The translations under genes and the position numbers were made by a program. From Moduliflexus sp964602655 (lineage in GTDB: Bacteria > Moduliflexota > Moduliflexia > Moduliflexales > Moduliflexaceae), in NCBI GenBank assembly GCA_964602655.1, contig CAZRSF010000089.1:1-22304 (forward strand): a stretch of 22,304 nucleotides of DNA. Reading direction: 5' to 3'. Positions 15,070 through 22,302 of the stretch are shown one piece after another (the first letter of the stretch is position 1; every line of letters begins with the position of its first letter). The notes beneath the pieces are model-generated. The model was not told the DNA's origin and did no database searches. It was given only the letters and a program-made list of their open reading frames with translations.

Positions 15070-16134
15070 TCACGAAAGCGATCCGGATTCCCGCAGCAGC
15101 GTTTCTACCGCCTCGAACACGTCGTCAATGCGGATGCGCGTCATGCAGGCGCGCGTCTCGCGAATCTTGCAATGGCCTTTGCCGGTATGTGTGCAGGGAC
15201 GACAGGGCAGCGGCGTTGAGATGACCTTCGCTGGCGTTCGATACGGATAGAAACCGAACTCTTCGACGGTCGGGCCGTAGAGCGCGACCACCGGGCGCTG
15301 CATGGCGGCGGCGATATGCACTGTGCCGGTATCATTGCCGACAAAGATCGCGCAGCGTTTCAGCGCAACGGCGGACGCTAACAGCGAGACGCGACCGCAT
15401 AACACAATCGGCTGATTCGAAAGCTGCTGCGCGATGCGTTCAGCGGTCGCGCGGTCGCCGGGTCCGCCGAAGAGAACGATTCGCGCCTGATGGCGTTCGA
15501 TCAAGCGCTGGCCGAGCGCAATAAAATTCTCAATCGGCCATTGTTTCAACGGATGCGCGGCAATTGCGCCGAATCCGACGACAAGCTCCTCGTCATGCAG
15601 ATGCTCTGCGGCAAAGAGTCCGGCGACATGCGTTTCCTCGTTCTGCGTCGGAAAGAGTTCCAAGCCCTTCTCGTCGTTCTGAACGCCAAACCGCGCGACC
15701 GACGCGAGATAACGTTCCGGCACGGGAAGAATGCGGCCATACCGGTTGATTTTGGCGCGCACAAGCAATGTTCGTGCAAGCATCTGTTTCGAAAAAACGG
15801 TCTGTGTCGTCGGCTGAATCAGCAAGCGCAGCGCCCGGCTGCGGACATTACCGTGCAGATCGACGCAGAGATCATAGCGAATTTGGCGGAGTTCGCGCCC
15901 GAATCGAAGCACGCCGCCGATGCCGCTGCGCGAATCATACCGATAGACATGATTCAGGGCGGGGTTCGTCTCGACCAATTCGGCGTATTCCTGCTTCGTC
16001 GCCATATCGATCCGCGCGTCGGGAAATCGCCTGCGGAGCGCGCGAAGCGTCGGCGTGGTCAGGACGATATCGCCGATGGAACTAAAGCGAATAATCAGGA
16101 TATGTTGAATCTGTTCGGGCTGCATGACCGCCAT
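15070..16134 (-). CDS. Glycosyltransferase family 9 (heptosyltransferase-type)
   Basis: 354 residues, GT-B fold. The N-terminal half begins HILIIRFSSIGDIVLTTPTLRALRRRFP (11-38), the hallmark of GT9 heptosyltransferases, with DLCVDLHGNVRSR (87-99). The C-terminal half has VLFGGPGDRATAERI, a CGRVSLLASAVALKRC stretch and the nucleotide-sugar motif FVGNDTGTVHIAAAMQRPVVALYGPT. It probably adds a heptose or related sugar from an ADP-activated donor to the lipopolysaccharide core at the cytoplasmic face of the inner membrane. The start ATG at 16134 has no clear ribosome site and the ATG at 16125 is an alternative. It is divergent from lptF-lptG across a long inverted repeat, consistent with a lipopolysaccharide neighbourhood. 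The exact acceptor cannot be told. Confidence 0.9.
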   Translation of the reverse strand: MAVMQPEQIQHILIIRFSSIGDIVLTTPTLRALRRRFPDARIDMATKQEYAELVETNPALNHVYRYDSRSGIGGVLRFGRELRQIRYDLCVDLHGNVRSRALRLLIQPTTQTVFSKQMLARTLLVRAKINRYGRILPVPERYLASVARFGVQNDEKGLELFPTQNEETHVAGLFAAEHLHDEELVVGFGAIAAHPLKQWPIENFIALGQRLIERHQARIVLFGGPGDRATAERIAQQLSNQPIVLCGRVSLLASAVALKRCAIFVGNDTGTVHIAAAMQRPVVALYGPTVEEFGFYPYRTPAKVISTPLPCRPCTHTGKGHCKIRETRACMTRIRIDDVFEAVETLLRESGSLS

Positions 16135-16184
16135 GATTGGACATGCCCGCCAAAACCGTCAAATAAAAAATACGAGGATTTATT

Positions 16185-16267
16185 TTGCCGCAGATTGACA
16201 CAGATTTTCACAGATTATCGAACAAGAATAGCTTGAATCTGTGAAAATCTGAGTCAATCTGTGGCAA
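16185..16267. repeat. Long inverted repeat with internal CAGATT 10-base period
   Basis: A 32-base arm (16185-16216, starting TTGCCGCAGATTGACA) and its complement (16236-16267) match at 30 of 32 positions around a 19-base centre. Each arm contains three copies of CAGATT spaced 10 bases apart (16191, 16201, 16211 in the left arm). It fills the divergent promoter region between the glycosyltransferase and lptF genes. Confidence 0.8.
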
Positions 16268-16332
16268 ACGCTATTTTCCGCTGCTCTGTTTTTGCTTGAC
16301 TAAATTCTGCCGCGCAACCATAGCGGAATGCT

Positions 16333-17574
16333 ATGAAGCTACGATTCAAAAAGACGATCACAAAATATCTGCTGCTGGAACTCATCAGCCCGTTCGGGCT
16401 TGGTCTGTTGATTTTTACGTTCGTCCTGTTCATGCAGCAAGTGCTCAACCTCATCGAACTCGTCATCAATAAAGGGGTTGGGGTCAATATTGTATTGAGA
16501 ATGATCGCCTACATCATGCCGTCGTTTTTGGTGATGACGATTCCGATGGCGGTGTTGGTGGCGACGCTGTCGGCGTTTGGCCGCTTATCTACCGATAGCG
16601 AAATCACGGCGATGAAGGCGTCCGGCATCAGTTTATACTCGTTGTGCGTGCCCGTATTGATTTTTGCAGCAGGCGCGACCAGTTTGACCTTTTTCTTTTA
16701 TGCAAAAGCGCTGCCCTGGGGCAATCATAATTTCCGTCTGGTTTTGTATGAGTTAGCCCGCACAAAAGCGGCAGTTGCCCTGAAAGATAAGGTATTCGAC
16801 ACCACGTATCCTGGGCTGGTGATTTATATTGACGAGATTGACGACCAGGATGTGTTTCACGGCGTCATGCTCTCAGATACTCGCGATAACAATAATCAGC
16901 AGGTTATTTTTGCGAAGATCGGGCGTTTGATCTCCGACGAAAAAAAATTACGCGTCATTTTGCGGCTGGAAAATGGCGCAAGTCATCCGAAAAATATCAC
17001 GAATCCGCTGAAATATCAAATCGTCGAATTTCCAAGTCTGGATATTCTCTTGAGTTTTCAAGGAAATAACGATAATTCTCCGCTGAACATCGAGCGAACT
17101 GACCGCGATATGACGATTTCCCAATTGGCGGAGCAATATGTCATATTGAAGCAGCAAGCCGCCGGACAGATCGGGAATTCCGCCCCCGTATCGCCTGAAA
17201 ATAATGCGGCCTGGTATGTGAATTGGTGGCAGAATGCGCGAGTCACCAGCATGTTGATTGCCGATAGTTTCTGGCGGCAAGACAAAGAGTCCAGCGATTA
17301 CCTTGTCGAAATTCATAAGCGATTCTCCTTTCCTATCGCCTGCCTTGTGTTCGGCGTCATCGCCACGCCGTTAGGCATTCAGTCACGGCGTTCAGGCAAA
17401 TCCGGCGGGTTTGCCATGAGCCTGTTTCTGCTGCTGATTTATTATATTTTTATCGTCGCCGGAGAAAGCCTCGGAGATAACGGACGTCTCCCTGCGATTC
17501 TTGCGGTCTGGACGCCCAATATCCTCTTAGGCGTGACTGGCGCGATCCTCCTTGTCCGGGTAGCCAAACGATGA
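16333..17574 (+). CDS. lptF: LPS export ABC transporter permease LptF
   Basis: 413 residues, YjgP/YjgQ family. Three N-terminal membrane helices (about 12-35, 55-82, 102-125) are followed by a periplasmic beta-jellyroll (about 130-310) and three C-terminal helices (about 330-410). The cytoplasmic coupling segment FGRLSTDSEITAMKASGIS (82-100), which contacts the ATPase LptB, is clear, with the conserved Glu90. HKRFSFPIACLVFGVIATPLGIQSRRSGKSGG is the typical last-helix region. LptF and LptG with LptB pull lipopolysaccharide from the inner membrane and pass it to the LptC/LptA bridge. It is the first gene of the pair; I name it lptF by order. Only a weak GGAA precedes the ATG. No lptA, lptB or lptC is in the window. 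Confidence 0.92.
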   Translation: MKLRFKKTITKYLLLELISPFGLGLLIFTFVLFMQQVLNLIELVINKGVGVNIVLRMIAYIMPSFLVMTIPMAVLVATLSAFGRLSTDSEITAMKASGISLYSLCVPVLIFAAGATSLTFFFYAKALPWGNHNFRLVLYELARTKAAVALKDKVFDTTYPGLVIYIDEIDDQDVFHGVMLSDTRDNNNQQVIFAKIGRLISDEKKLRVILRLENGASHPKNITNPLKYQIVEFPSLDILLSFQGNNDNSPLNIERTDRDMTISQLAEQYVILKQQAAGQIGNSAPVSPENNAAWYVNWWQNARVTSMLIADSFWRQDKESSDYLVEIHKRFSFPIACLVFGVIATPLGIQSRRSGKSGGFAMSLFLLLIYYIFIVAGESLGDNGRLPAILAVWTPNILLGVTGAILLVRVAKR

Positions 17575-18752
17575 AACTTACGGATCGATATATTGCGCAG
17601 GAATTTGTGCGTACGCTCGTGTTAGGGGTGACGGCATTGATTTTGGTGGCAACGGTCGTCTCGATTTTCGAGCGCGTGAATGTGATTGATAAATTCAATC
17701 CGCCGATTGGCGTCGTTGTCGGTTACTTTTTATGCCGGATTCCACAAGATTTGGTGTTAGTCATTCCCATCTCGATGCTGCTCACCACGCTCATCGTCAC
17801 CGGCGCATTCGCGCGCAACAGCGAAATTATTGCCATGTTAGCCGGAGGCATCAGCGTGTATCGTATCCTTGTGCCATTGCTGATTATCGGCATGATTGTC
17901 AGCGGCGTCGTCTTATCATTGAATGAATTTGTCGTCCCGGTTACTAACCGGATGGTCGAAGAATTCAACCGAATCATGAGGAAGAAACCGGACCAACGCA
18001 TAATGGCGAAAATTCAAATCTGGTATCGGGGGCAGGATCGGATTTATTACTTCAATGCCCTGATTCCTGAAAAAAATGAAATTCACGGCATCAGCGTGTT
18101 CGAGTTGAACGAAAATTTTGTGCCGATTCGTCGCCTTGACGCCTTACGCGCGGTGTACGCCCCGTCAAGCCCTGAAGAAAATCGCCCTGTTCGCCGACGT
18201 TGGCTGCCGAAAATTTTAGACCGATTCGGCGCTGAGGAGACAGAATCTGTTCCGCAGCAACGAGGCGTATGGACATTATATCAGGGGAGTCTTCGGAATG
18301 TCGGCGACCCGCAGAACCGCAACATTGTCACGTTTCAGGAGCGCTCGGATTATGACATTCCGCACACGTTTCAAGAGTTCCGACGCGATACGAAAGACCC
18401 GGAGGATATGAATTACCGCGAACTGAAGGAATATATCGCCACCTTAAACGCTTCCGGCTATAAAGCCGATGCGTCAAAATATATTGTGGATTTGCGCGCC
18501 AAATTTTCCTATCCGTTCGTCAGTTTCATTATGGTGATTATCGGCTTCCCGTTTGCGCTCAAATCTCCGCGCAGCGGCGCCGCGATGGGGGTCGGCATCA
18601 GCATATTCATCGGCCTGACCTATTGGATTATCCTGCAACTCGGCATTTCATTGGGGCACGCCGGCATCCTGCCGCCGACGCTTGCCGTCTGGATCGGGAA
18701 TATTCTGTTCGGTTCAGCGGGACTCTACCTGATTTTAAGCACCAGAACGTGA
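17571..18752 (+). CDS. lptG: LPS export ABC transporter permease LptG
   Basis: 393 residues, the same family and layout as the gene before: helices near 12-35, 50-78 and 95-120, a periplasmic domain of about 190 residues, and three C-terminal helices from about 308. The coupling segment is FARNSEIIAMLAGGISVYRIL (80-100) with Glu85. DLRAKFSYPFVSFIMVIIGFPFALKSPRSG matches the LptG C-terminal half. Its ATG overlaps the lptF stop codon (ATGA, 17571-17574), so translation is coupled and the two proteins are made in step as a heterodimer. It ends 9 bases before the palindromic repeat at 18762. Confidence 0.92.
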   Translation: MKLTDRYIAQEFVRTLVLGVTALILVATVVSIFERVNVIDKFNPPIGVVVGYFLCRIPQDLVLVIPISMLLTTLIVTGAFARNSEIIAMLAGGISVYRILVPLLIIGMIVSGVVLSLNEFVVPVTNRMVEEFNRIMRKKPDQRIMAKIQIWYRGQDRIYYFNALIPEKNEIHGISVFELNENFVPIRRLDALRAVYAPSSPEENRPVRRRWLPKILDRFGAEETESVPQQRGVWTLYQGSLRNVGDPQNRNIVTFQERSDYDIPHTFQEFRRDTKDPEDMNYRELKEYIATLNASGYKADASKYIVDLRAKFSYPFVSFIMVIIGFPFALKSPRSGAAMGVGISIFIGLTYWIILQLGISLGHAGILPPTLAVWIGNILFGSAGLYLILSTRT

Positions 18753-18761
18753 TGTGAGCCA

Positions 18762-18789
18762 GTAGGGGCGTTCAATTGAACGCCCCTAC
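18762..18789. repeat. GTAGGGGC-type palindromic repeat, copy 2
   Basis: A perfect palindrome: GTAGGGGCGTTCAA (18762-18775) and its exact complement (18776-18789), with no spacer. It shares the outer nine bases on each side with copy 1 (5650-5680) but has a different core. It lies between the convergent lptG and D-glutamate cyclase-like genes. The stop codon TAG of the latter (18786-18788, minus strand) is inside the repeat. Confidence 0.8.
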
Positions 18790-19619
18790 AAAGCGACCTC
18801 TTGTAGTTTCAATAAAATATCCTCAAGAACGTCCAGCGAAAACCCGTCCACGCTCATTTCAGGCCGTTTTGATACACCATCCACCACACCGAGCGCGACA
18901 AGTTGTTTCAGCAATTCCCTTTCTCGAAAACTTTTTAGAAAATCGCGCTGTTGCTTACGTGACAAATACGCCAATATGCCATACGCGCCCCAATTCGAGA
19001 CAGTCGCGATAACGGGAAACGTCACGCACGTGACGCAGGGACGAATCGGCAGCCCTTCCGCCGCAATCGCCTCCGCGAGATTCCCCATGCCGATTTCGTT
19101 GCCGCCGTCGCCGATCCCGATGCTGGCCGGAAACGCCGCAAACAGCGCGTCGAGTTTGGCCGTGAATTCGCTGATGTCATCGCCTCGCATGTTGTAATAA
19201 CCGCCATCCGCCGCCATGCCGCAGCGCTCGATGCTGATCAAGAGTGTTGGCTGCTCCGCTGCAAGGAATTGTTCGGCACATTCGCGACTTTCGTCATGCA
19301 GCAGCATCGGGAAATCAATCACGCGATGCTGGCAGCATTGCCGCAAGATCGGAGTGCAGAAATGATCTGCCACCAATACCGGCTCAGAACCGAGTTCTTT
19401 CAAGGCGTCTGCCAGGACAATCGCCCCGACCGTCCCATCGGTTTCGCACGTTCCCGCTACGTAAAAGCCGGTGGCAATCAGCGTTTTTCCCGAATGCGCC
19501 AGGATCGCCTCCGCCGCCTGCTCGCAGAAATTCGGCGCAAGATATGGCCGCAGTTGATGAATGCCGCGCCCGGCGGAATGCGTCAAAATGATCTCCTCGA
19601 TAGACATTTTCGTTGACAT
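18786..19619 (-). CDS. D-glutamate cyclase-like protein (DUF4392 / GLUCM-like C-terminal domain)
   Basis: 277 residues from the ATG at 19619, preceded by GGGGGACGGGAAAGG. An ATG at 19667 would add 17 residues, has no ribosome site and lies above a possible minus-strand promoter, so it is rejected. Family motifs seen: TGFYVAGTCETDGTVGA (50-66), IERCGMAADGGYYNMRGDDIS (130-150), IGIGDGGNEIGMGNL (167-181) and VSNWGAYGI (207-215). These match the catalytic part of mitochondrial D-glutamate cyclase, which turns D-glutamate into 5-oxo-D-proline. The bacterial protein consists of this domain alone. Its TAG stop lies within a palindromic repeat. It is divergent from murJ and convergent with lptG. A role in D-glutamate turnover tied to cell-wall metabolism is inference. 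Confidence 0.82.
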   Translation of the reverse strand: MSTKMSIEEIILTHSAGRGIHQLRPYLAPNFCEQAAEAILAHSGKTLIATGFYVAGTCETDGTVGAIVLADALKELGSEPVLVADHFCTPILRQCCQHRVIDFPMLLHDESRECAEQFLAAEQPTLLISIERCGMAADGGYYNMRGDDISEFTAKLDALFAAFPASIGIGDGGNEIGMGNLAEAIAAEGLPIRPCVTCVTFPVIATVSNWGAYGILAYLSRKQQRDFLKSFRERELLKQLVALGVVDGVSKRPEMSVDGFSLDVLEDILLKLQEVAL

Positions 19620-19650
19620 CCTTTCCCGTCCCCCTCCCATGCAGGTTAGA

Positions 19651-19675
19651 AGAACAGCGTACGCCATTCTGTCAA
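19651..19675 (-). promoter_or_regulatory. Possible promoter for the D-glutamate cyclase-like gene
   Basis: On the minus strand TTGACA (plus 19670-19675) is followed after about 19 bases by TCTAAC (plus TTAGA region near 19646-19651). A start point near 19640 agrees with translation from 19619 rather than 19667. The -10 is weak and the spacer long. Confidence 0.3.
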
Positions 19676-19731
19676 GATTTCATTTGATCCGTAATGTTCC
19701 GATGCGAAATACCACTCTAAGGAGATATTTC

Positions 19732-21336
19732 ATGCAGCAAACAAAACCGACTCATTCGAATATCATTAAAAAAATCGCCGCCTCGACCGGCGTGGTGGCG
19801 GTTGTCTTTACCGCGCTGAAAGTGCTGGGTTTTGTCGAAAAACTCGTGTTAGCCTCGTATTTCGGCACGGGGCCGGAAGTTGACGCCTATATCGCCGCCT
19901 TTACGCTGATGATCGTGTTCTGGGATATTTTGCGCGGGCTGCTTGCGCCGGCATATCTGCCGACATTGGTGGAGTATCGCGCCGAAGTCGGCGACGAGCA
20001 AAGCTGGGAATTCACGGTCACGGTCTTGAACCTCTTTTCGCTGATTTTCGCCGCGCTCATCGGCGCCGCGCTCTTTGCCGCGCCGCAGCTTGTGCGCCTC
20101 GTCGCGCCGGGCTTCGCGGGCGAACAATTGACCATCGCCATCGGCATGACGCGCCTGATGCTCACCGGCGCAGGCTTTTTCGCCATCGCGCTGATCACAG
20201 GCTTCACGCTCGATTCCTACAAACGCTTTTTTCTCGCCGTGACTGACGATATTGTCTTCAAAGTCGCCGGACTCGTCGGATTAGTCGCGCTCGGCGGGTA
20301 TGTCGGCATTTACGGCCTCGGCTGGGGCATCGCGCTCGGAAGCTGGCTCGCGCCGTTCATTCATTTGGTCGCGCTGCGCCGCTATTTGCATCATTACCGC
20401 CTGCGCGTCAATCTGAACCTGCTGCCGGTGCGGAAAATGTTCCGGCTGATGCTGCCGATGCTGGTCGGCACGGTCTGTATCGAAGGCCGCCGGCTCGTGG
20501 ATAATTTTTTTGCGTCGCTGCTCGGCGTCGGGAGCGTTGCCTCGCTTGCGTTTGGCTATAAATTGATTGAATTCGCCTACGCTGCTGTCGCGAAGCCGCT
20601 GTCGGTCGTGACGCTGCCCTATTTCTCCGATCTCGCGCAGCAAAAGGATCACGCCAATCTGCAAGAGACGCTGATGACCACGCTGCGCACCGTGATTCTG
20701 ATTTTCACGCCGCTGTCGGTCTGCCTCTTCGCGCTGCGCCTGCCGGTGGTGCAGATGCTCTTCCAGCATGGCGAATTCGATGCCGAATCCACGCGCCTGA
20801 CCGTCATGGCGGTCAGTTTTTACGCCTTCGGCCTGATTGCGTTCGGCGTGGATACGATTCTGCTCCGCGCCTATTTCAGCCTCGGCGACACCGTGACTCC
20901 GGCCATTATGGAAGTTGCGACGATCCTGCTGCATGTCGGCATCATTCTCGCTGGCAGGAACGCCCTCGGACATGGCAGCATCGCGCTCGCGTTCACCGTG
21001 TCGAAAAGCGTCAAAGTCTGTCTGTTATTCGCCTTGCTGCATCGCAAACAGATGGCGCTGCAACTGCCGGAAAACCTCCGTTTTCTCGGCAAAATCGGCC
21101 TCGCCGCTGCCAGCATGATCGCGCTGATCATCATGTATGAACACCTGTTCAGCGCAGTTTTCCCGCCCGACGGCTTTGTTCCGCAAGCGATCCTGATCGG
21201 CAGCAGCGGCGTTATCGGCCTTGCCGCCTTTTTCGGCGCGGTGCTGCTGCTGAATGTCCAGGAAGTGCGGCAGGTTGTTCATGCCTCCGCGCTGTTTGTT
21301 TCAAAAAGGAAGGAACATGTCGAACAGAACAGGTAA
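19732..21336 (+). CDS. murJ: Lipid II flippase MurJ (MVIN/MOP superfamily)
   Basis: 534 residues from the ATG at 19732, with AAGGAGA seven bases upstream; a longer frame from 19561 runs through the divergent gene and is rejected. Twelve to fourteen membrane segments are visible. Family signatures: ASTGVVAVVFTALKVLGFVEKLVLASYFGTGPEVDAYIAAF at the N-terminus, LAPAYLPTLVEY near residue 75, the repeat-two start PLSVVTLPYFSDLAQQ, and QMLFQHGEFDAEST. It flips lipid-linked peptidoglycan precursor across the inner membrane. A few MVIN proteins serve other exported polymers, so lipid II is the default rather than proven. It has no same-strand partner; the next supported gene starts over 570 bases later. 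Confidence 0.9.
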   Translation: MQQTKPTHSNIIKKIAASTGVVAVVFTALKVLGFVEKLVLASYFGTGPEVDAYIAAFTLMIVFWDILRGLLAPAYLPTLVEYRAEVGDEQSWEFTVTVLNLFSLIFAALIGAALFAAPQLVRLVAPGFAGEQLTIAIGMTRLMLTGAGFFAIALITGFTLDSYKRFFLAVTDDIVFKVAGLVGLVALGGYVGIYGLGWGIALGSWLAPFIHLVALRRYLHHYRLRVNLNLLPVRKMFRLMLPMLVGTVCIEGRRLVDNFFASLLGVGSVASLAFGYKLIEFAYAAVAKPLSVVTLPYFSDLAQQKDHANLQETLMTTLRTVILIFTPLSVCLFALRLPVVQMLFQHGEFDAESTRLTVMAVSFYAFGLIAFGVDTILLRAYFSLGDTVTPAIMEVATILLHVGIILAGRNALGHGSIALAFTVSKSVKVCLLFALLHRKQMALQLPENLRFLGKIGLAAASMIALIIMYEHLFSAVFPPDGFVPQAILIGSSGVIGLAAFFGAVLLLNVQEVRQVVHASALFVSKRKEHVEQNR

Positions 21337-21908
21337 GAAGCGTCTTGCGACCTGGTAAGCCTACAGATTAAACTTTCTTTGAGAAAATAACCTAAACCCA
21401 TCGAATCGAAGTTAGCGCGGTTGTATGAACACATCATCGCGCTCAATAATGCCAACTCCGATCTCCCGAAGCTTGAGAACCGGATTCGGAATTTTTTCGG
21501 ACGGCCATACGATGTCATTTTTGCGGAAACCATCGTTGAGACATTCATGCGAAGCATTGGAGACGATACTCTCAAACAGACAGCCCTCAAGACGTATGCG
21601 CTTGATATAAAAGTTGACATCACCGATCTGACGGCGTGCGTATAAATGAAGCATGACAACGTGCATAACCTCAATCGTGTCAACGTCTTGTAAAAACCAC
21701 AAGAACAGCGATAAGCAAGAGAATGTGTATCGGACGTATTGTTGCGTATCGCATTCTTGAAATTATATAAATTTCTTCGAATTTTATTTGACGAACATCA
21801 CGATTATTCGGTAAAAGTCGGAAATGCTCGATAATATCTGATGTTTGTCGCGATGTTTTGATGAACAGACGTTCATTTCTTACGCAGACCACAAGATTGA
21901 AGAACACC
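21337..21908. other. Gene-poor stretch with an ambiguous short open frame
   Basis: About 570 bases between murJ and the SpeD-family gene. Between 21391 and 21702 both strands are open in complementary codon phase. The plus frame (from TTG 21421 to TAA 21645, 74 codons, including ENRIRNFFGRPYDVIFAE) and the minus frame (21412-21702, including NDIVWPSEKIPNPVLK) both look protein-like. Neither has a good start or ribosome site, and I recognise neither, so a decayed gene is possible. Further on there is an imperfect hairpin at about 21716-21759 (CAAGAGAATG with CATTCTTG), a small GAAATT/AATTTC stem at 21759-21775, and AT-rich sequence with a possible promoter. Confidence 0.45.
21788..21817 (+). 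promoter_or_regulatory. Possible promoter for the SpeD-family gene
   Basis: TTGACG at 21788-21793 (5 of 6 matches), an 18-base spacer, and TAAAAG at 21812-21817 (4 of 6). It is about 90 bases before the ATG at 21909. A second -10-like GATAAT at 21830-21835 has no matching -35. Confidence 0.3.
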
Positions 21909-22265
21909 ATGTCAACACACATCATGTTAGGGCAGCAAATCACGGCGTCATTCGACGATTGTCACGGCGAGACATTCGACAACTGCGAACGCATGCTCGA
22001 TCTCCTGCGGCGGGTCATAAAACTGCTGGAATTCGATGAGGTCGCGCATCTCAGCCACGCCTTCACTCCGCACGGAAGTACGTGCGTGATCATTTTAGCG
22101 CAATCCCATATCATCGCGCATACCTGGCCCGAATATCGCGCGTTGGTCATTGACCTGTTTGCCTGCGGGCATATTGATTTTACCCCGGCGGCAGAACTCG
22201 TCAAGGCGGCGGTGAACGCGAGATCGTATCGCGTCGAGGAACGAATACGGGAAATCATGGTTTGA
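21909..22265 (+). CDS. speD: S-adenosylmethionine decarboxylase family protein (SpeD, class 1B-like)
   Basis: 118 residues from the ATG at 21909; earlier in-frame starts (21858 TTG, 21861 ATG) add a non-family leader. SpeD makes decarboxylated SAM for spermidine synthesis, using a pyruvoyl group formed by self-cleavage before a serine. By alignment to the Thermotoga-type enzyme (Ser63, His68, Cys83) I see Ser66 in AQSHIIAHTWPEY, His71, and Cys86 in DLFACGHID, at a constant offset of three. FTPHG (52-56) is the usual strand before it. The residue before the serine is Gln65 where this class normally has Glu, an oddity at the cleavage site. The ribosome site is weak (GAAGAA). No speE or other polyamine gene is seen before the window ends. 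Some SpeD homologues are known to decarboxylate amino acids instead, so substrate certainty is moderate. Confidence 0.85.
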   Translation: MSTHIMLGQQITASFDDCHGETFDNCERMLDLLRRVIKLLEFDEVAHLSHAFTPHGSTCVIILAQSHIIAHTWPEYRALVIDLFACGHIDFTPAAELVKAAVNARSYRVEERIREIMV

Positions 22266-22275
22266 GCGCAGGAGT

Positions 22276-22302
22276 GTCAAAGCTTGCTTTGACGGCCAAA
22301 GC
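22276..22302. repeat. Nested palindromes at the window end (GTCAAAGC / GCTTTGAC)
   Basis: GTCAAAGC (22276-22283), TT, and GCTTTGAC (22286-22293) form a perfect 8-bp stem. The right arm can instead pair its GCTTTG (22286-22291) with CAAAGC (22297-22302). It starts 10 bases after the speD stop and is probably cut by the window edge. It may be a terminator or the start of a repeat cluster. Confidence 0.55.

Noticed and set aside
15490..16236. Plus-strand 248-codon frame opposite the glycosyltransferase
   Set aside because: The opposite strand carries unmistakable GT9 motifs across the same bases. This frame also runs into the inverted repeat and has no known domain.
16185..16267. Possible CRISPR-like or tandem repeat array because of the repeated CAGATT
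   Set aside because: The units are only 10 bases long without unique spacers, and the two halves are inverted rather than direct, so it is a palindromic repeat.
20281..20973. Minus-strand 230-codon frame opposite murJ
   Set aside because: Mirror frame of a clear membrane-protein gene. The Gln/His/Arg-rich composition is typical of a complement of hydrophobic codons.
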